DNA of 64,000 nucleotides from Streptomyces sp. SCUT-3 (GTDB lineage: Bacteria; Actinomycetota; Actinomycetes; Streptomycetales; Streptomycetaceae), in contig NZ_CP046907.1 in NCBI RefSeq assembly GCF_014083985.1, forward strand, positions 876,501-940,500, written 5' to 3'. Of this stretch, positions 26,617 to 35,980 are shown piece by piece (positions within the stretch are counted from its first letter, which is position 1; the number at the start of each line of letters is the position of its first letter). A model generated the notes under the pieces. It was not told where the DNA came from. It made no database searches and worked only from the letters and a program-made list of their open reading frames with translations. The translations under genes and the position numbers were made by a program.

Positions 26617-27453
26617 TCAGCCGGTGCGGCCCTCGGCCAGGGCGCGGACGGACGCCTTCATCGCCTCGACGAAGGCGTCGCGCGCCTCGGGGCCGACCCG
26701 GTCCAGGGACAGGTAGGGGTTGAGGTCCTCCAGCTCGACCAGGAGCAGCTCCCCCTCCCGGGTCCGGCACGCGTCGACGCGCTGGATGCCGTGGGACAGG
26801 CCGTTCCAGGCGACGAAGCGGCGGGCGAACTCCAGGTCCGCGTCGGTCGCCGCGTACGGCTCGAGCTCCCACCGCCGGGCCGTGCGCGGTGCATGCAGGG
26901 CGTACTGGAAGGCGTCGTCGACGAAGTAGAAGGACACCTCGTGACGGAAGTCGACGCGCGGCTGGACGAGGACGTCGCCGAACTCCACGTCCGCCAGCCG
27001 CTCGCGCCCGACGATCTCCAGACCCACCGAGTCCGCGCCGAACCTGGGCTTGACGACGTACTCGGCCGCCTCCGGCAGCCGGTCCAGGTCCTCGCGGCGG
27101 TCGGCGGTGGGGATGACCGGGTACCCCTGGGCGCTGAGGTCGGGCAGGTACTGCTTGCCGGCCATGTCGCCGCGGCCGGTCAGCGGGTTGTACACCCGGG
27201 TGCCGCGGGCGAGCGCCTGCTCGCGGAAGGCGTCGTACTCGGCGCGGTAGTGCAGCACGGGTCCGCTGTTGCGGACCACGACGGCGTCGAAGCCGCCCAT
27301 GAGCGCGGCCGCGTCCTTCGGGTGGCACAGGGCGAGGTCGAAGTCCTCCCGCAGCCGGGAGGACAGGAATATGTCCTCGTCGCAGTAGCGGCGGCCCTTC
27401 GCCGGGTAGGCGAGGTCGGTGACGTAGAGGATCGTGGGGCGGCCGGACGGCAT
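26617..27453 (-). CDS. ATP-grasp domain protein
   Basis: This 278-residue ATP-grasp protein of unknown substrate starts at the ATG at 27453, behind GGGAG. The N-terminal part (MPSGRPTILYVTDLAYPAKG, FDAVVVRNSGPVLHYRAEYD) is a Rossmann-like pre-grasp domain. The middle has YVVKPRFGADSVGLEIVGRE, where the Lys and Gly-rich loop bind ATP. The end has FRHEVSFYFVDDAFQYALHA, SHGIQRVDACRTREGELLLV and ELEDLNPYLSLDRVG, in which Glu-Leu-Glu-Asp-x-Asn provides the metal ligands. Such enzymes ligate a carboxylate to an amine or thiol, for example peptide or glutathione-like products. It converges on the hydrolase gene with a 14-bp gap and no obvious pathway partner. Confidence 0.8.
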   Translation of the reverse strand: MPSGRPTILYVTDLAYPAKGRRYCDEDIFLSSRLREDFDLALCHPKDAAALMGGFDAVVVRNSGPVLHYRAEYDAFREQALARGTRVYNPLTGRGDMAGKQYLPDLSAQGYPVIPTADRREDLDRLPEAAEYVVKPRFGADSVGLEIVGRERLADVEFGDVLVQPRVDFRHEVSFYFVDDAFQYALHAPRTARRWELEPYAATDADLEFARRFVAWNGLSHGIQRVDACRTREGELLLVELEDLNPYLSLDRVGPEARDAFVEAMKASVRALAEGRTG

Positions 27454-27525
27454 GTGTTCTCCCGGAGGTCGCGGCGGAGCCGCCAACCTACAGCCGCGCC
27501 GGGCGGCGCCCGGGAGCGCACACGC

Positions 27526-27561
27526 GTGAGGACCGGAACCGTTTCCGGTTCCGGGCCTCAC
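27526..27561 (-). terminator. Terminator hairpin of tRNA-fMet copy 1
   Basis: A 16-bp stem with a TTTC loop lies eight bases past the tRNA 3' end. One pair is mismatched by the A at 27532; copy 2 is perfect. Confidence 0.75.
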
Positions 27562-27569
27562 GCCGTGAG

Positions 27570-27643
27570 TAGCGGGGACAGGATTTGAACCTGCGACCTC
27601 TGGGTTATGAGCCCAGCGAGCTACCGAGCTGCTCCACCCCGCG
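27570..27643 (-). tRNA. Initiator tRNA-fMet (CAT), copy 1
   Basis: This is a 74-nt tRNA with anticodon CAT in the loop CTCATAA. The anticodon stem ends in three G-C pairs (GGG/CCC) and the first base C1 does not pair with U72; both are marks of the initiator tRNA. The T arm reads GGTTCAAATCC. CCA is not encoded. Confidence 0.95.
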
Positions 27644-27655
27644 TCGGTGAACACC

Positions 27656-27684
27656 ACTCTACGCGAGACCCGCAGCCGGGCCAA
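27656..27684 (-). promoter_or_regulatory. Promoter of tRNA-fMet copy 1
   Basis: On the minus strand TTGGCC (27679-27684) and TAGAGT (27656-27661) are 17 bases apart, 12 bases before the mature 5' end. The same promoter is present in copy 2. Confidence 0.7.
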
Positions 27685-27854
27685 ATCGTTTCCCCCGCGG
27701 CCCGTTCCGCACACCGGAAACGGCGGCCGGTACGCGCCGGCCCGGGCGGGCGGCGGGGCGGGCTGCGGTGATCGCGGACCATCGGGGGCCACCGCGTCAC
27801 CCGCTCCGCGCCTCCGGCGGTCGGGGCGTTCCGGCGGTCAGGACATTCCTGCGG

Positions 27855-28220
27855 TCAGGGCTTCCCGGCCGCCGGGGAGTCGTCGGGGTCCCGGGCGTCG
27901 TCCCGGCCGCGGCGCAGCTCCTCGTTGATCCGCAGCGCCTCGTCCAGCTGGTCCTCCAGGACGACGATGCGGCAGGCGGCCTCGATCGGCGTGCCCTGGT
28001 CGACCAGTTCACGGGCGCGAGAGGCGATGCGCAGCTGGTAGCGGGAGTAGCGGCGGTGGCCGCCGGCCGAGCGCAGCGGGGTGATCAGACGTGCGTCGCC
28101 GAGTGCCCGCAGGAAGGCCGGCGTGGTGCCGATCATCTCCGCGGCACGCCCCATCGTGTAGGCGGGGTAGTCGTCGTCGTCGAGCCTGTCGGCCTGGGTC
28201 GGTCTGTTCTCAGAAGCCAT
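27855..28220 (-). CDS. MerR-like helix-turn-helix regulator between the two tRNA-fMet genes
   Basis: This 121-residue MerR-type DNA-binding protein has an ATG behind AGAGGTG. The winged helix is clear: AYTMGRAAEMIGTTPAFLRA, LGDARLITPLRSAGGHRRYS and RYQLRIASRARELVDQGTPI. It is followed by a dimerising helix, CRIVVLEDQLDEALRINEEL, and a short acidic tail. No effector domain or metal-binding cysteine pair is present (one Cys only), so it is a stripped-down MerR of the type common in Streptomyces. The transcript probably starts more than 400 nt upstream and carries a 32-bp palindrome just before the ribosome-binding site, which suggests leader-level control or self-regulation. The target genes cannot be read from the sequence. 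Confidence 0.85.
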   Translation of the reverse strand: MASENRPTQADRLDDDDYPAYTMGRAAEMIGTTPAFLRALGDARLITPLRSAGGHRRYSRYQLRIASRARELVDQGTPIEAACRIVVLEDQLDEALRINEELRRGRDDARDPDDSPAAGKP

Positions 28221-28244
28221 TGCACCTCTTACTGGACGCGTCGA

Positions 28245-28276
28245 GGGGCCCTGGTGCCGTACGGCACCAGGGCCCC
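28245..28276. promoter_or_regulatory. 32-bp perfect palindrome in front of the MerR-like gene
   Basis: Positions 28245-28260 are the exact reverse complement of 28261-28276, centred on CCGT|ACGG. It ends 25 bp before the ATG. As DNA it could be an operator; as RNA it would be a long hairpin just upstream of the ribosome-binding site. Confidence 0.7.
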
Positions 28277-28653
28277 GAGGGGTTCAACACCATCTACCGG
28301 CCGAACTCGTCGGCCCTACTGTGTCCGCACGGCCCTCGAAGAGGGCTCGACTGCGGGGATCGCGGATGCGTGACCGGGGACCACCTTCCAATCCGGGGCC
28401 TGCGGTACCCGAGCGGGGCGGACCCCGACCCGGGCGATCCTGATGGCGTCAGCTCCTCTCCTCACTCATCTGTCTGACCTGTACTGCTGAACACTTCGGT
28501 ACTGCTCGGCGGCCCTGGAGGCCGCCCGGTCCGGCAGCCAGTCCCCGGGCCTTCACTGCACTTCCCGGCCCCGGGGCTCCACTGCCGCACCGCGTGTGAC
28601 ACGCGCCAGTTCGTCTCTGCCGCGTACTGCTGACTTCCTTGGCTACGGCAGAA
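28277..28653 (-). other. Long untranslated leader of the MerR-like gene
   Basis: There is no convincing gene in about 380 bp. It is more AT-rich than its surroundings and holds small hairpins, for example GCCCTC/GAGGGC near 28332-28346 and GGCGGCC/GGCCGCC near 28510-28528. A short open frame on the minus strand (28449-28676) overlaps the predicted promoter and has no coding character. Confidence 0.45.
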
Positions 28654-28682
28654 AATCTAGCAACACAGACGCCCAATGTCTA
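28654..28682 (-). promoter_or_regulatory. Predicted promoter of the MerR-like gene
   Basis: On the minus strand TAGACA (28677-28682) and TAGATT (28654-28659) have a 17-base spacer, in the most AT-rich part of this intergenic region. Confidence 0.5.
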
Positions 28683-28907
28683 CTGTCACCGATGCAGATT
28701 TTCATCAGCCGCGACGAGAGGCAGTCCGTCCCCGAAACGCACCCGGGCCCCGCGGTGCCGGTTCGGGAGGAGAGGCGGCGACCCGGGGCACGGCCGCGGT
28801 CTCCGGCGGCGGGGAAAGGGCCGGCGGCCGGGAGAGGGCCGGCCGCGGGGGAGGGTCGCGCGAAGGGCGCGGGAGCGGGGCGCGCACGAAACGGAACGCG
28901 CACACGC

Positions 28908-28943
28908 GTGAGGCCCGGAACCGTTTCCGGTTCCGGGCCTCAC
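28908..28943 (-). terminator. Terminator hairpin of tRNA-fMet copy 2
   Basis: A perfect 16-bp stem with a TTTC loop lies eight bases past the tRNA 3' end. Confidence 0.78.
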
Positions 28944-28951
28944 GCCGTGAG

Positions 28952-29025
28952 TAGCGGGGACAGGATTTGAACCTGCGACCTCTGGGTTATGAGCCCAGCG
29001 AGCTACCGAGCTGCTCCACCCCGCG
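28952..29025 (-). tRNA. Initiator tRNA-fMet (CAT), copy 2
   Basis: Identical to copy 1 in all 74 positions, with the same GGG/CCC anticodon stem, CAT anticodon, unpaired C1 and no encoded CCA. Confidence 0.95.
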
Positions 29026-29037
29026 TCGGTGAACACC

Positions 29038-29066
29038 ACTCTACGCGAGACCCACAGCCGGGCCAA
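29038..29066 (-). promoter_or_regulatory. Promoter of tRNA-fMet copy 2
   Basis: TTGGCC and TAGAGT with a 17-base spacer, as in copy 1; the single difference between the copies here falls in the spacer. Confidence 0.7.
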
Positions 29067-29094
29067 ATCGTTTCCCCCGCGGCCCCTGTTTCCC

Positions 29095-29126
29095 GCGCCG
29101 CCCCGGGCCCGGGCCCGGGGCGGCGC
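29095..29126 (-). terminator. Perfect GC palindrome after the WGR gene
   Basis: Positions 29095-29110 are the reverse complement of 29111-29126. It lies 54 bp past the WGR gene's stop and just before the tRNA promoter, so it probably insulates the two. Confidence 0.65.
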
Positions 29127-29179
29127 GTCCCGGGGGCGGCCGTCCCCTCCGCGGTCGCCGCCCGGTGCCGGTGGGGCGC

Positions 29180-30631
29180 CTACAGCAGGCGCCGGATCTC
29201 CCCGCGGGCGCGGTAGAAGCCGCCGCCGGCGGAGGGCAGCACCTCGGCGACGACGTAGCGGGCGCCCGCCACCCGCACGTCCTTGGGGAACTGCACCCGC
29301 CGGGCCGGGTCGAAGCCGGGCGAGACCGCCCGGACCCGCAGCCGGCCGCCCTCCTGCACGCACTCGACGACCACGCCGCCGTCCCCGGCGAGGACCTCGG
29401 CCTCGACGACGGTGTCCAGGGCGGCGCCGGGCACGACCCGCTCCAGATGGGCGGCGTGGGCGGCCTTGATGTCGGTGCGCTGCGGCAGCTGTCCGCCCTC
29501 GGCCGCGCGCACGGCGGCCTCGCTCGCGTCGATGCAGGCCAGCGAGCCGTCGGTGGTGACGATGTACAGGCGCTCGTCGCGGTACTGCATGGAGTAGGCG
29601 GAGCCGAAGCCGGTGCCCAGCTTCCACAGGCGGGTGCCGTCGGCGGCGAAGCAGTAGACCGAGGAGGAGTTGTCGCCGGCGAAGACGTAGCGGCCGTCGG
29701 GGGAGGTGGCGCAGGAGAAGACGGCGGCGTCGCAGCGGTAGCGGGCGGTCTCGGCGCCGTCGTCCTTGGCGAGGCGGTGCACCAGGCCGCGGCTGGTGCC
29801 GGCGAAGACCTCGCCGGGCTCCTGCCAGCCGAAGAGCACTTGGCCCTCGGTGGCGGTGTGCCACACCGGCTCCCCGCTGCGGGCGTCGTAGTGGGTGACA
29901 CCGCGGCCGTGGCCGTGGAAGACGCCCTCCTCGGAGCAGCGGACCATCCAGGCGTCCCGGCCGGCGGAGCGGCGCGACCACTGGAACTCGTCCTCGTGGT
30001 CGACGGTGGTGATGCCGCCCTGGCGGTCGGAGACGCCGAGGACGCCGTCGTGGATGTCGAGCCAGTAGATGTCGACGTCGCCCGCTATTTCGTAGGCGAC
30101 GTGCGGGACCTTGCCGCCGAGGTCGTAGACGCGGCCGTCGTCGCAGCCGGCGTAGATCCAGAAGTCGTCGGCGACGATGCACTTGACACCGTCGGGCAGG
30201 CCGAAGCGGCCGGTGACCTGCCCGTCGTGGGTGAGGGTGTAGACGTCGCCGGCCTCGTTGCCGACCCATGCGCGGTCCTCGCCGACGAAGATGCCGAAGG
30301 CCGGCGCCCCGGAGGCGAACCGCCACAGCACCGGCGCCTGGCGGGCGGTGGAGCGGGTGACGGTGGCGACCGGCCGCCGGGTGACGGGGCGCGCCCCCCG
30401 GGCGCCGCGGACGGCCGGCGCGTAGCCCTTGCGGACCTTCTCGCCGATCTTCTTCGCCGCGGCGGCCGACGCCTTCGCGGCGTCCGCGTAGGAGGCGGTG
30501 CGCACCTGCCCCTTCTCGCCGATGCGGCCGTAGGCGATGGTCACCTCGGTGCCCGCCACCCGCACCTCGTAGAACTTGTGGGCGCCTGCGCCCTCCTCGG
30601 ACAGTTCGAGGTAGGTGGTGGTGTCGGCCAT
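29180..30631 (-). CDS. WGR-domain protein with beta-propeller repeats
   Basis: This is a 483-residue cytoplasmic protein. Residues ~5-75 form a WGR domain (TYLELSEEGAGAHKFYEVRV, TIAYGRIGEKGQVRTASYAD), named for a Trp-Gly-Arg motif that is Tyr-Gly-Arg here. A basic linker follows (KGYAPAVRGARGARPVTRRP). From about residue 95 to the end the sequence is a beta-propeller of PQQ/WD type, with repeated blades such as FGIFVGEDRAWVGNEAGDVY, WLDIHDGVLGVSDRQGGITT, GRYVFAGDNSSSVYCF and LYIVTTDGSLACIDASE. In other proteins WGR binds nucleic-acid ends or activates partner domains. The substrate here is unknown. There is no signal peptide. Confidence 0.85.
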   Translation of the reverse strand: MADTTTYLELSEEGAGAHKFYEVRVAGTEVTIAYGRIGEKGQVRTASYADAAKASAAAAKKIGEKVRKGYAPAVRGARGARPVTRRPVATVTRSTARQAPVLWRFASGAPAFGIFVGEDRAWVGNEAGDVYTLTHDGQVTGRFGLPDGVKCIVADDFWIYAGCDDGRVYDLGGKVPHVAYEIAGDVDIYWLDIHDGVLGVSDRQGGITTVDHEDEFQWSRRSAGRDAWMVRCSEEGVFHGHGRGVTHYDARSGEPVWHTATEGQVLFGWQEPGEVFAGTSRGLVHRLAKDDGAETARYRCDAAVFSCATSPDGRYVFAGDNSSSVYCFAADGTRLWKLGTGFGSAYSMQYRDERLYIVTTDGSLACIDASEAAVRAAEGGQLPQRTDIKAAHAAHLERVVPGAALDTVVEAEVLAGDGGVVVECVQEGGRLRVRAVSPGFDPARRVQFPKDVRVAGARYVVAEVLPSAGGGFYRARGEIRRLL

Positions 30632-30790
30632 CTGCGGCGGGTCTCCTCGGGCACGGCCCGCACCGGCGCGGCGGGGCGCACGGCGCCCCGCCGTCCGGAC
30701 GGGCGGATCGGGTGAACACCGAGAAAGTTAGGGCCGGGCACTGACAGCGCCGGGCGGCGCGTGCCGGACCCCGGGCGGCGGGCGACGGGC

Positions 30791-31828
30791 TCAGCCGCCC
30801 TCGAAGAACCTCCGCGGGTTGGCGACCAGCATGCGGTCGACCTGCTCGTGCGTGACACCGCGCCCGATCAGCGCGGGGACGACGTTCTTCCGCACGTGCA
30901 GGTAGTTCCAGTCCGGGAGCATCGGCATGAGTTCCGGGTCGACCCAGTCGATGTAGCAGGCCGCGTCCTGGCTGAGCACCATGCTGTCGGCGTACCCGCG
31001 CTCGCACATCGCGGCGACCGTGCCGACGCGGCTGTCGAAGTCCAGTTCGAGGTCGATGCCGAACCGGTCCATGCCCAGCAGGTAGCCGGCGTCGGCCAGG
31101 CGTGCGAGGTGGTCGGTGTCGGTGGTGTCGCCGCTGTGGGCGAGCAGGACGCGCGAGGGGTCCAGGCCCTCCTCGCCGAGGACCGCGTGCACCTGGAGCC
31201 CGGTGTGCGAGCCGGGGTGGGTGTGGACCATCAGGGGGCGGCCGGTGTGCAGGGCGGCCTTGGCGCAGGCCCGCAGGACCCGTTCGACTCCGGGGGTGAG
31301 CCCGTGGTGGTCGATGGCGCACTTGAGGAACGCCGCCCGCACCCCGGTGCCCTGTATGCCCTCGGTGATGTCGCGGACGAACAGGTCGACCATCGGTTCG
31401 GGCAGGCCGGGCAGGGCGGCGGGGCCCCGGTGGGTGAAGAAGTTCGGGACGTCGGAGTAGGTGTAGATGCCGGTGGCCACGACGATGTTGAGGTCCGGCA
31501 CCTCGGCGTTGATCCGGGCGATCCGGGGGACGTCGCGGCCCAGGCCGTCCACGGTGGGGTCGACGATCGTGCGCACGCCGGTGTCCCGCAGTTCCCGCAG
31601 CCGTGCGACCGCGTCGGCGACCCGCTTCTCCTCGTCCCACTCGCCGGGCCACTGGCGCTGGGTGTCGGCGGTGAGCACGAAGACGTGCTCGTGCATCAGG
31701 GTGGTGCCCATGTCGGCGGTGGGGACGGGGCCGCGGACGGTGTCGACGGTGCGGACGGCCGGGTCGGCGGAGGCGGTCGGGGTGTCCTGGGACTCCGGGG
31801 TGTCCTGGGTGGGCCGGGTGGCGCTCAT
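30791..31828 (-). CDS. Phosphotriesterase-family metal hydrolase
   Basis: This 345-residue member of the phosphotriesterase (Php) family is a TIM-barrel metalloenzyme, many of whose members are lactonases or esterases. Metal ligands are visible: His-x-His in MGTTLMHEHVF, the bridging position in VRAAFLKCAIDHHGLTPG (Lys), His in RPLMVHTHPGSHTGLQ, His in VLLAHSGDTTDTDHL, and Asp in SMVLSQDAACYIDW. The end reads THEQVDRMLVANPRRFFEGG, a family signature. The ATG at 31828 follows AGGAG. It is divergent from the beta-oxidation operon across a 313-bp region with operator-like sequences, so the two may be co-regulated. The true substrate cannot be read. Confidence 0.88.
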   Translation of the reverse strand: MSATRPTQDTPESQDTPTASADPAVRTVDTVRGPVPTADMGTTLMHEHVFVLTADTQRQWPGEWDEEKRVADAVARLRELRDTGVRTIVDPTVDGLGRDVPRIARINAEVPDLNIVVATGIYTYSDVPNFFTHRGPAALPGLPEPMVDLFVRDITEGIQGTGVRAAFLKCAIDHHGLTPGVERVLRACAKAALHTGRPLMVHTHPGSHTGLQVHAVLGEEGLDPSRVLLAHSGDTTDTDHLARLADAGYLLGMDRFGIDLELDFDSRVGTVAAMCERGYADSMVLSQDAACYIDWVDPELMPMLPDWNYLHVRKNVVPALIGRGVTHEQVDRMLVANPRRFFEGG

Positions 31829-31934
31829 GTGCTGCGCAGCTCCTTCGCAGGCAGGTGGGAGGGGTCCGCGGGCGCTGCCTGCCGGAATCCGGCGGACACC
31901 GGCCGGCCGGCGCGGCCTGCGGACCGGCGCAGCG

Positions 31935-31950
31935 TACCTACTGGTCGGTA
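31935..31950. promoter_or_regulatory. Candidate operator between hydrolase and beta-oxidation operon
   Basis: TACCTACTGGTCGGTA is an imperfect palindrome (TACC...GGTA) of the kind bound by TetR-family regulators of lipid catabolism. No TetR gene is in the window. It is the main feature of the left half of the 313-bp divergent intergenic region; nothing gene-like is present there. Confidence 0.4.
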
Positions 31951-32064
31951 TGCCGTCCAGGGGGTGCGCGCGCCCGCCCCACGAGGAGTAACCGCAAGTA
32001 ACACACCGGTGGCGGATGCGGACGGGGCCTTGCGGCCGGGACGGCCCCCGTTTAGCATTCGTCG

Positions 32065-32089
32065 TGTTACACCAGAACTGTCACACCGG
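32065..32089 (+). promoter_or_regulatory. TGTnACA-type repeats before the beta-oxidation operon
   Basis: TGTTACACC and TGTCACACCGG lie 15 bases apart, about 55-75 bp before the first gene. Similar TGTGACA elements followed by CCGG occur before the MerR gene at 39079-39103. A shared regulator would explain this. Confidence 0.4.
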
Positions 32090-32141
32090 GGATGACACGG
32101 CGCCTCGCGTACCGCGGACCGCCGGCGAAAGGTGCGTGGCC

Positions 32142-33320
32142 ATGGGGACGGACGAGGACGCCGCCGCACAGCAGGGCCCGCTGGCCGGAATGCGGGTGGT
32201 CGAGCTCGCCGGGATCGGCCCGGGGCCCTTCGCCGCGATGCTGCTGGGCGACCTGGGGGCCGACGTGGTGCGGGTCGACCGCCCCGGCGGCTCCCCGCTG
32301 GACGCCGCCCCGGAGAGCGACGTCACCAACCGCAACAAGCGCTCCGTCCTGGTAGACCTCAAGCACCCGGACGGCCCCGGCGCCGTGCTGGACCTGGTGG
32401 CCCGGGCGGACGTGCTGATCGAGGGGTACCGGCCGGGGGTCGCCGAGCGGCTCGGGGTCGGGCCGGCCGAGTGCCTGGCGCGCAACCCCGGCCTGGTCTA
32501 CGGGCGGATGACCGGCTGGGGCCAGGACGGGCCGCTGGCCCCGCACGCCGGGCACGACATCGGCTACCTGGCCGTCTCCGGGGTGCTCGGGATGATCGGC
32601 CCGGCCGGGGAGCCCGGGGCCCCGCCGTCGGTCCCGGCGAACCTGCTCGGCGACTACGCCGGCGGCTCCCTCTACCTGGTGGTGGGCGTCCTGGCCGCCG
32701 TGCTGCGGGCCCGCGCCACCGGCGCCGGGCAGGTGGTGGACGCGGCGATCGTCGACGGTGCGGCACACCTGTCCTCGCTCTTCCACGGCATGCTCCACGC
32801 CGGCACCTGGCACGACCGGCGCGGCACCAACCTGCTCGACGGCGGCTGCCCGTTCTACGCCGTCTACGCCACCTCCGACGGCGGCCACATGGCCGTCGGC
32901 GCCCTGGAGCCGGCCTTCTACGCCCGGTTCGCCGAGCTGCTGGAACTGGGCGAGGACGCGCCCGCCCAGCACGACCTGCCCCGCTGGGGCGAGCTGCGCG
33001 AGCGCATCGCGCGGCGGTTCGCCACCCGTACCCGCGCCGAGTGGACGTCCCTGTTCGAGGGGACGGACGCCTGCGTGGCGCCGGTGCTGTCCCTGCGCGA
33101 GGCCACCGCGCACCCGCACCTGGCCGCCCGCGGCACCTTCACCGGGCACGCCGGCATCACCCAGCCCGCCCCGGCACCGAGGTTCTCCGCCACCCCCGGC
33201 TCGCTGCGCCGCCCGCCGGCGGTGCCCGGCGCGGACACCGGGTCGGTGGCCCGCGACTGGGACGTCCCCGCCCTCCTCTCCCCCGGCGGACACGCCGGCA
33301 CGCCGGAGGAGCACCGGTGA
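32142..33320 (+). CDS. CaiB/BaiF family enzyme, alpha-methylacyl-CoA racemase-like
   Basis: This 392-residue class III CoA-transferase family protein has blocks best matching alpha-methylacyl-CoA racemase. The ATG at 32142 has AAAGG about ten bases before it. Visible are GMRVVELAGIGPGPFAAMLL, GDLGADVVRVDRPGGSPLD, NKRSVLVDLKHPDGPGAV, then GRMTGWGQDGPLAPHAGHDI and GYLAVSGVLGMIG, where the active-site His lies, and VPANLLGDYAGGSLYLVVGV with the catalytic Asp. Racemases let branched (R)-acyl-CoAs enter beta-oxidation. It is first in a run of four beta-oxidation genes. A general CoA-transferase activity is the alternative. Confidence 0.85.
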   Translation: MGTDEDAAAQQGPLAGMRVVELAGIGPGPFAAMLLGDLGADVVRVDRPGGSPLDAAPESDVTNRNKRSVLVDLKHPDGPGAVLDLVARADVLIEGYRPGVAERLGVGPAECLARNPGLVYGRMTGWGQDGPLAPHAGHDIGYLAVSGVLGMIGPAGEPGAPPSVPANLLGDYAGGSLYLVVGVLAAVLRARATGAGQVVDAAIVDGAAHLSSLFHGMLHAGTWHDRRGTNLLDGGCPFYAVYATSDGGHMAVGALEPAFYARFAELLELGEDAPAQHDLPRWGELRERIARRFATRTRAEWTSLFEGTDACVAPVLSLREATAHPHLAARGTFTGHAGITQPAPAPRFSATPGSLRRPPAVPGADTGSVARDWDVPALLSPGGHAGTPEEHR

Positions 33321-33435
33321 CACGGCCGCCCGCCGGGGCCGGCACGGGCCCGCCCCGGCCCCGCACGCCGTCCCGTCGCCGCCCGGCCCCCGCCCCGCCA
33401 CTGCACCGCCACACCGCCCGACCGGGAGGATTCGG

Positions 33436-34578
<1,143 letters not shown>

Positions 34579-34661
34579 CGCCCATCCTCCGTCCCCCCGT
34601 CCCCCAGCGCCCCGTCCCCCAGCACCCCGTCACCCTGCGACCTCCCGGAAGGGAAAAGACG

Positions 34662-35876
<1,215 letters not shown>

Positions 35877-35980
35877 CCCCGCCCGGCAGCCCCGCCGCCC
35901 CGCGGGCCGCCGCCCTGCGGCCCCGCCGCCCCACGAGACTTCCCGACGCAGCCACCACCGACGGAGACCGAGAACCCACC

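Larger units (their letters stand above)
27516..27703. repeat. 188-bp direct repeat, copy 1 (tRNA-fMet, promoter and terminator)
   Basis: This segment matches 28898-29085 at 186 of 188 positions (differences at 27532 and 27672). It contains the full tRNA gene, its promoter and its terminator, so both copies are complete expression units. The copies are offset by 1382 bp. Confidence 0.95.
28898..29085. repeat. 188-bp direct repeat, copy 2 (tRNA-fMet, promoter and terminator)
   Basis: This is the second copy of the segment at 27516-27703, with two mismatches. Copies 1 and 2 enclose the MerR-like gene and its leader. Confidence 0.95.

Noticed and set aside
28449-28676. 75-codon open frame in the leader of the MerR-like gene
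   Set aside because: Overlaps the predicted promoter, lacks a ribosome-binding site and shows no codon bias.
27516-29085. Duplicated tRNA region, considered as attL/attR of an integrated element
   Set aside because: Both copies hold a complete tRNA with promoter and terminator, and no integrase, excisionase or replication gene lies between them.
31935-31950. Assigning the palindrome to a named TetR regulator
   Set aside because: No TetR-family gene is in the window and the symmetry is imperfect, so only a generic operator call is given.
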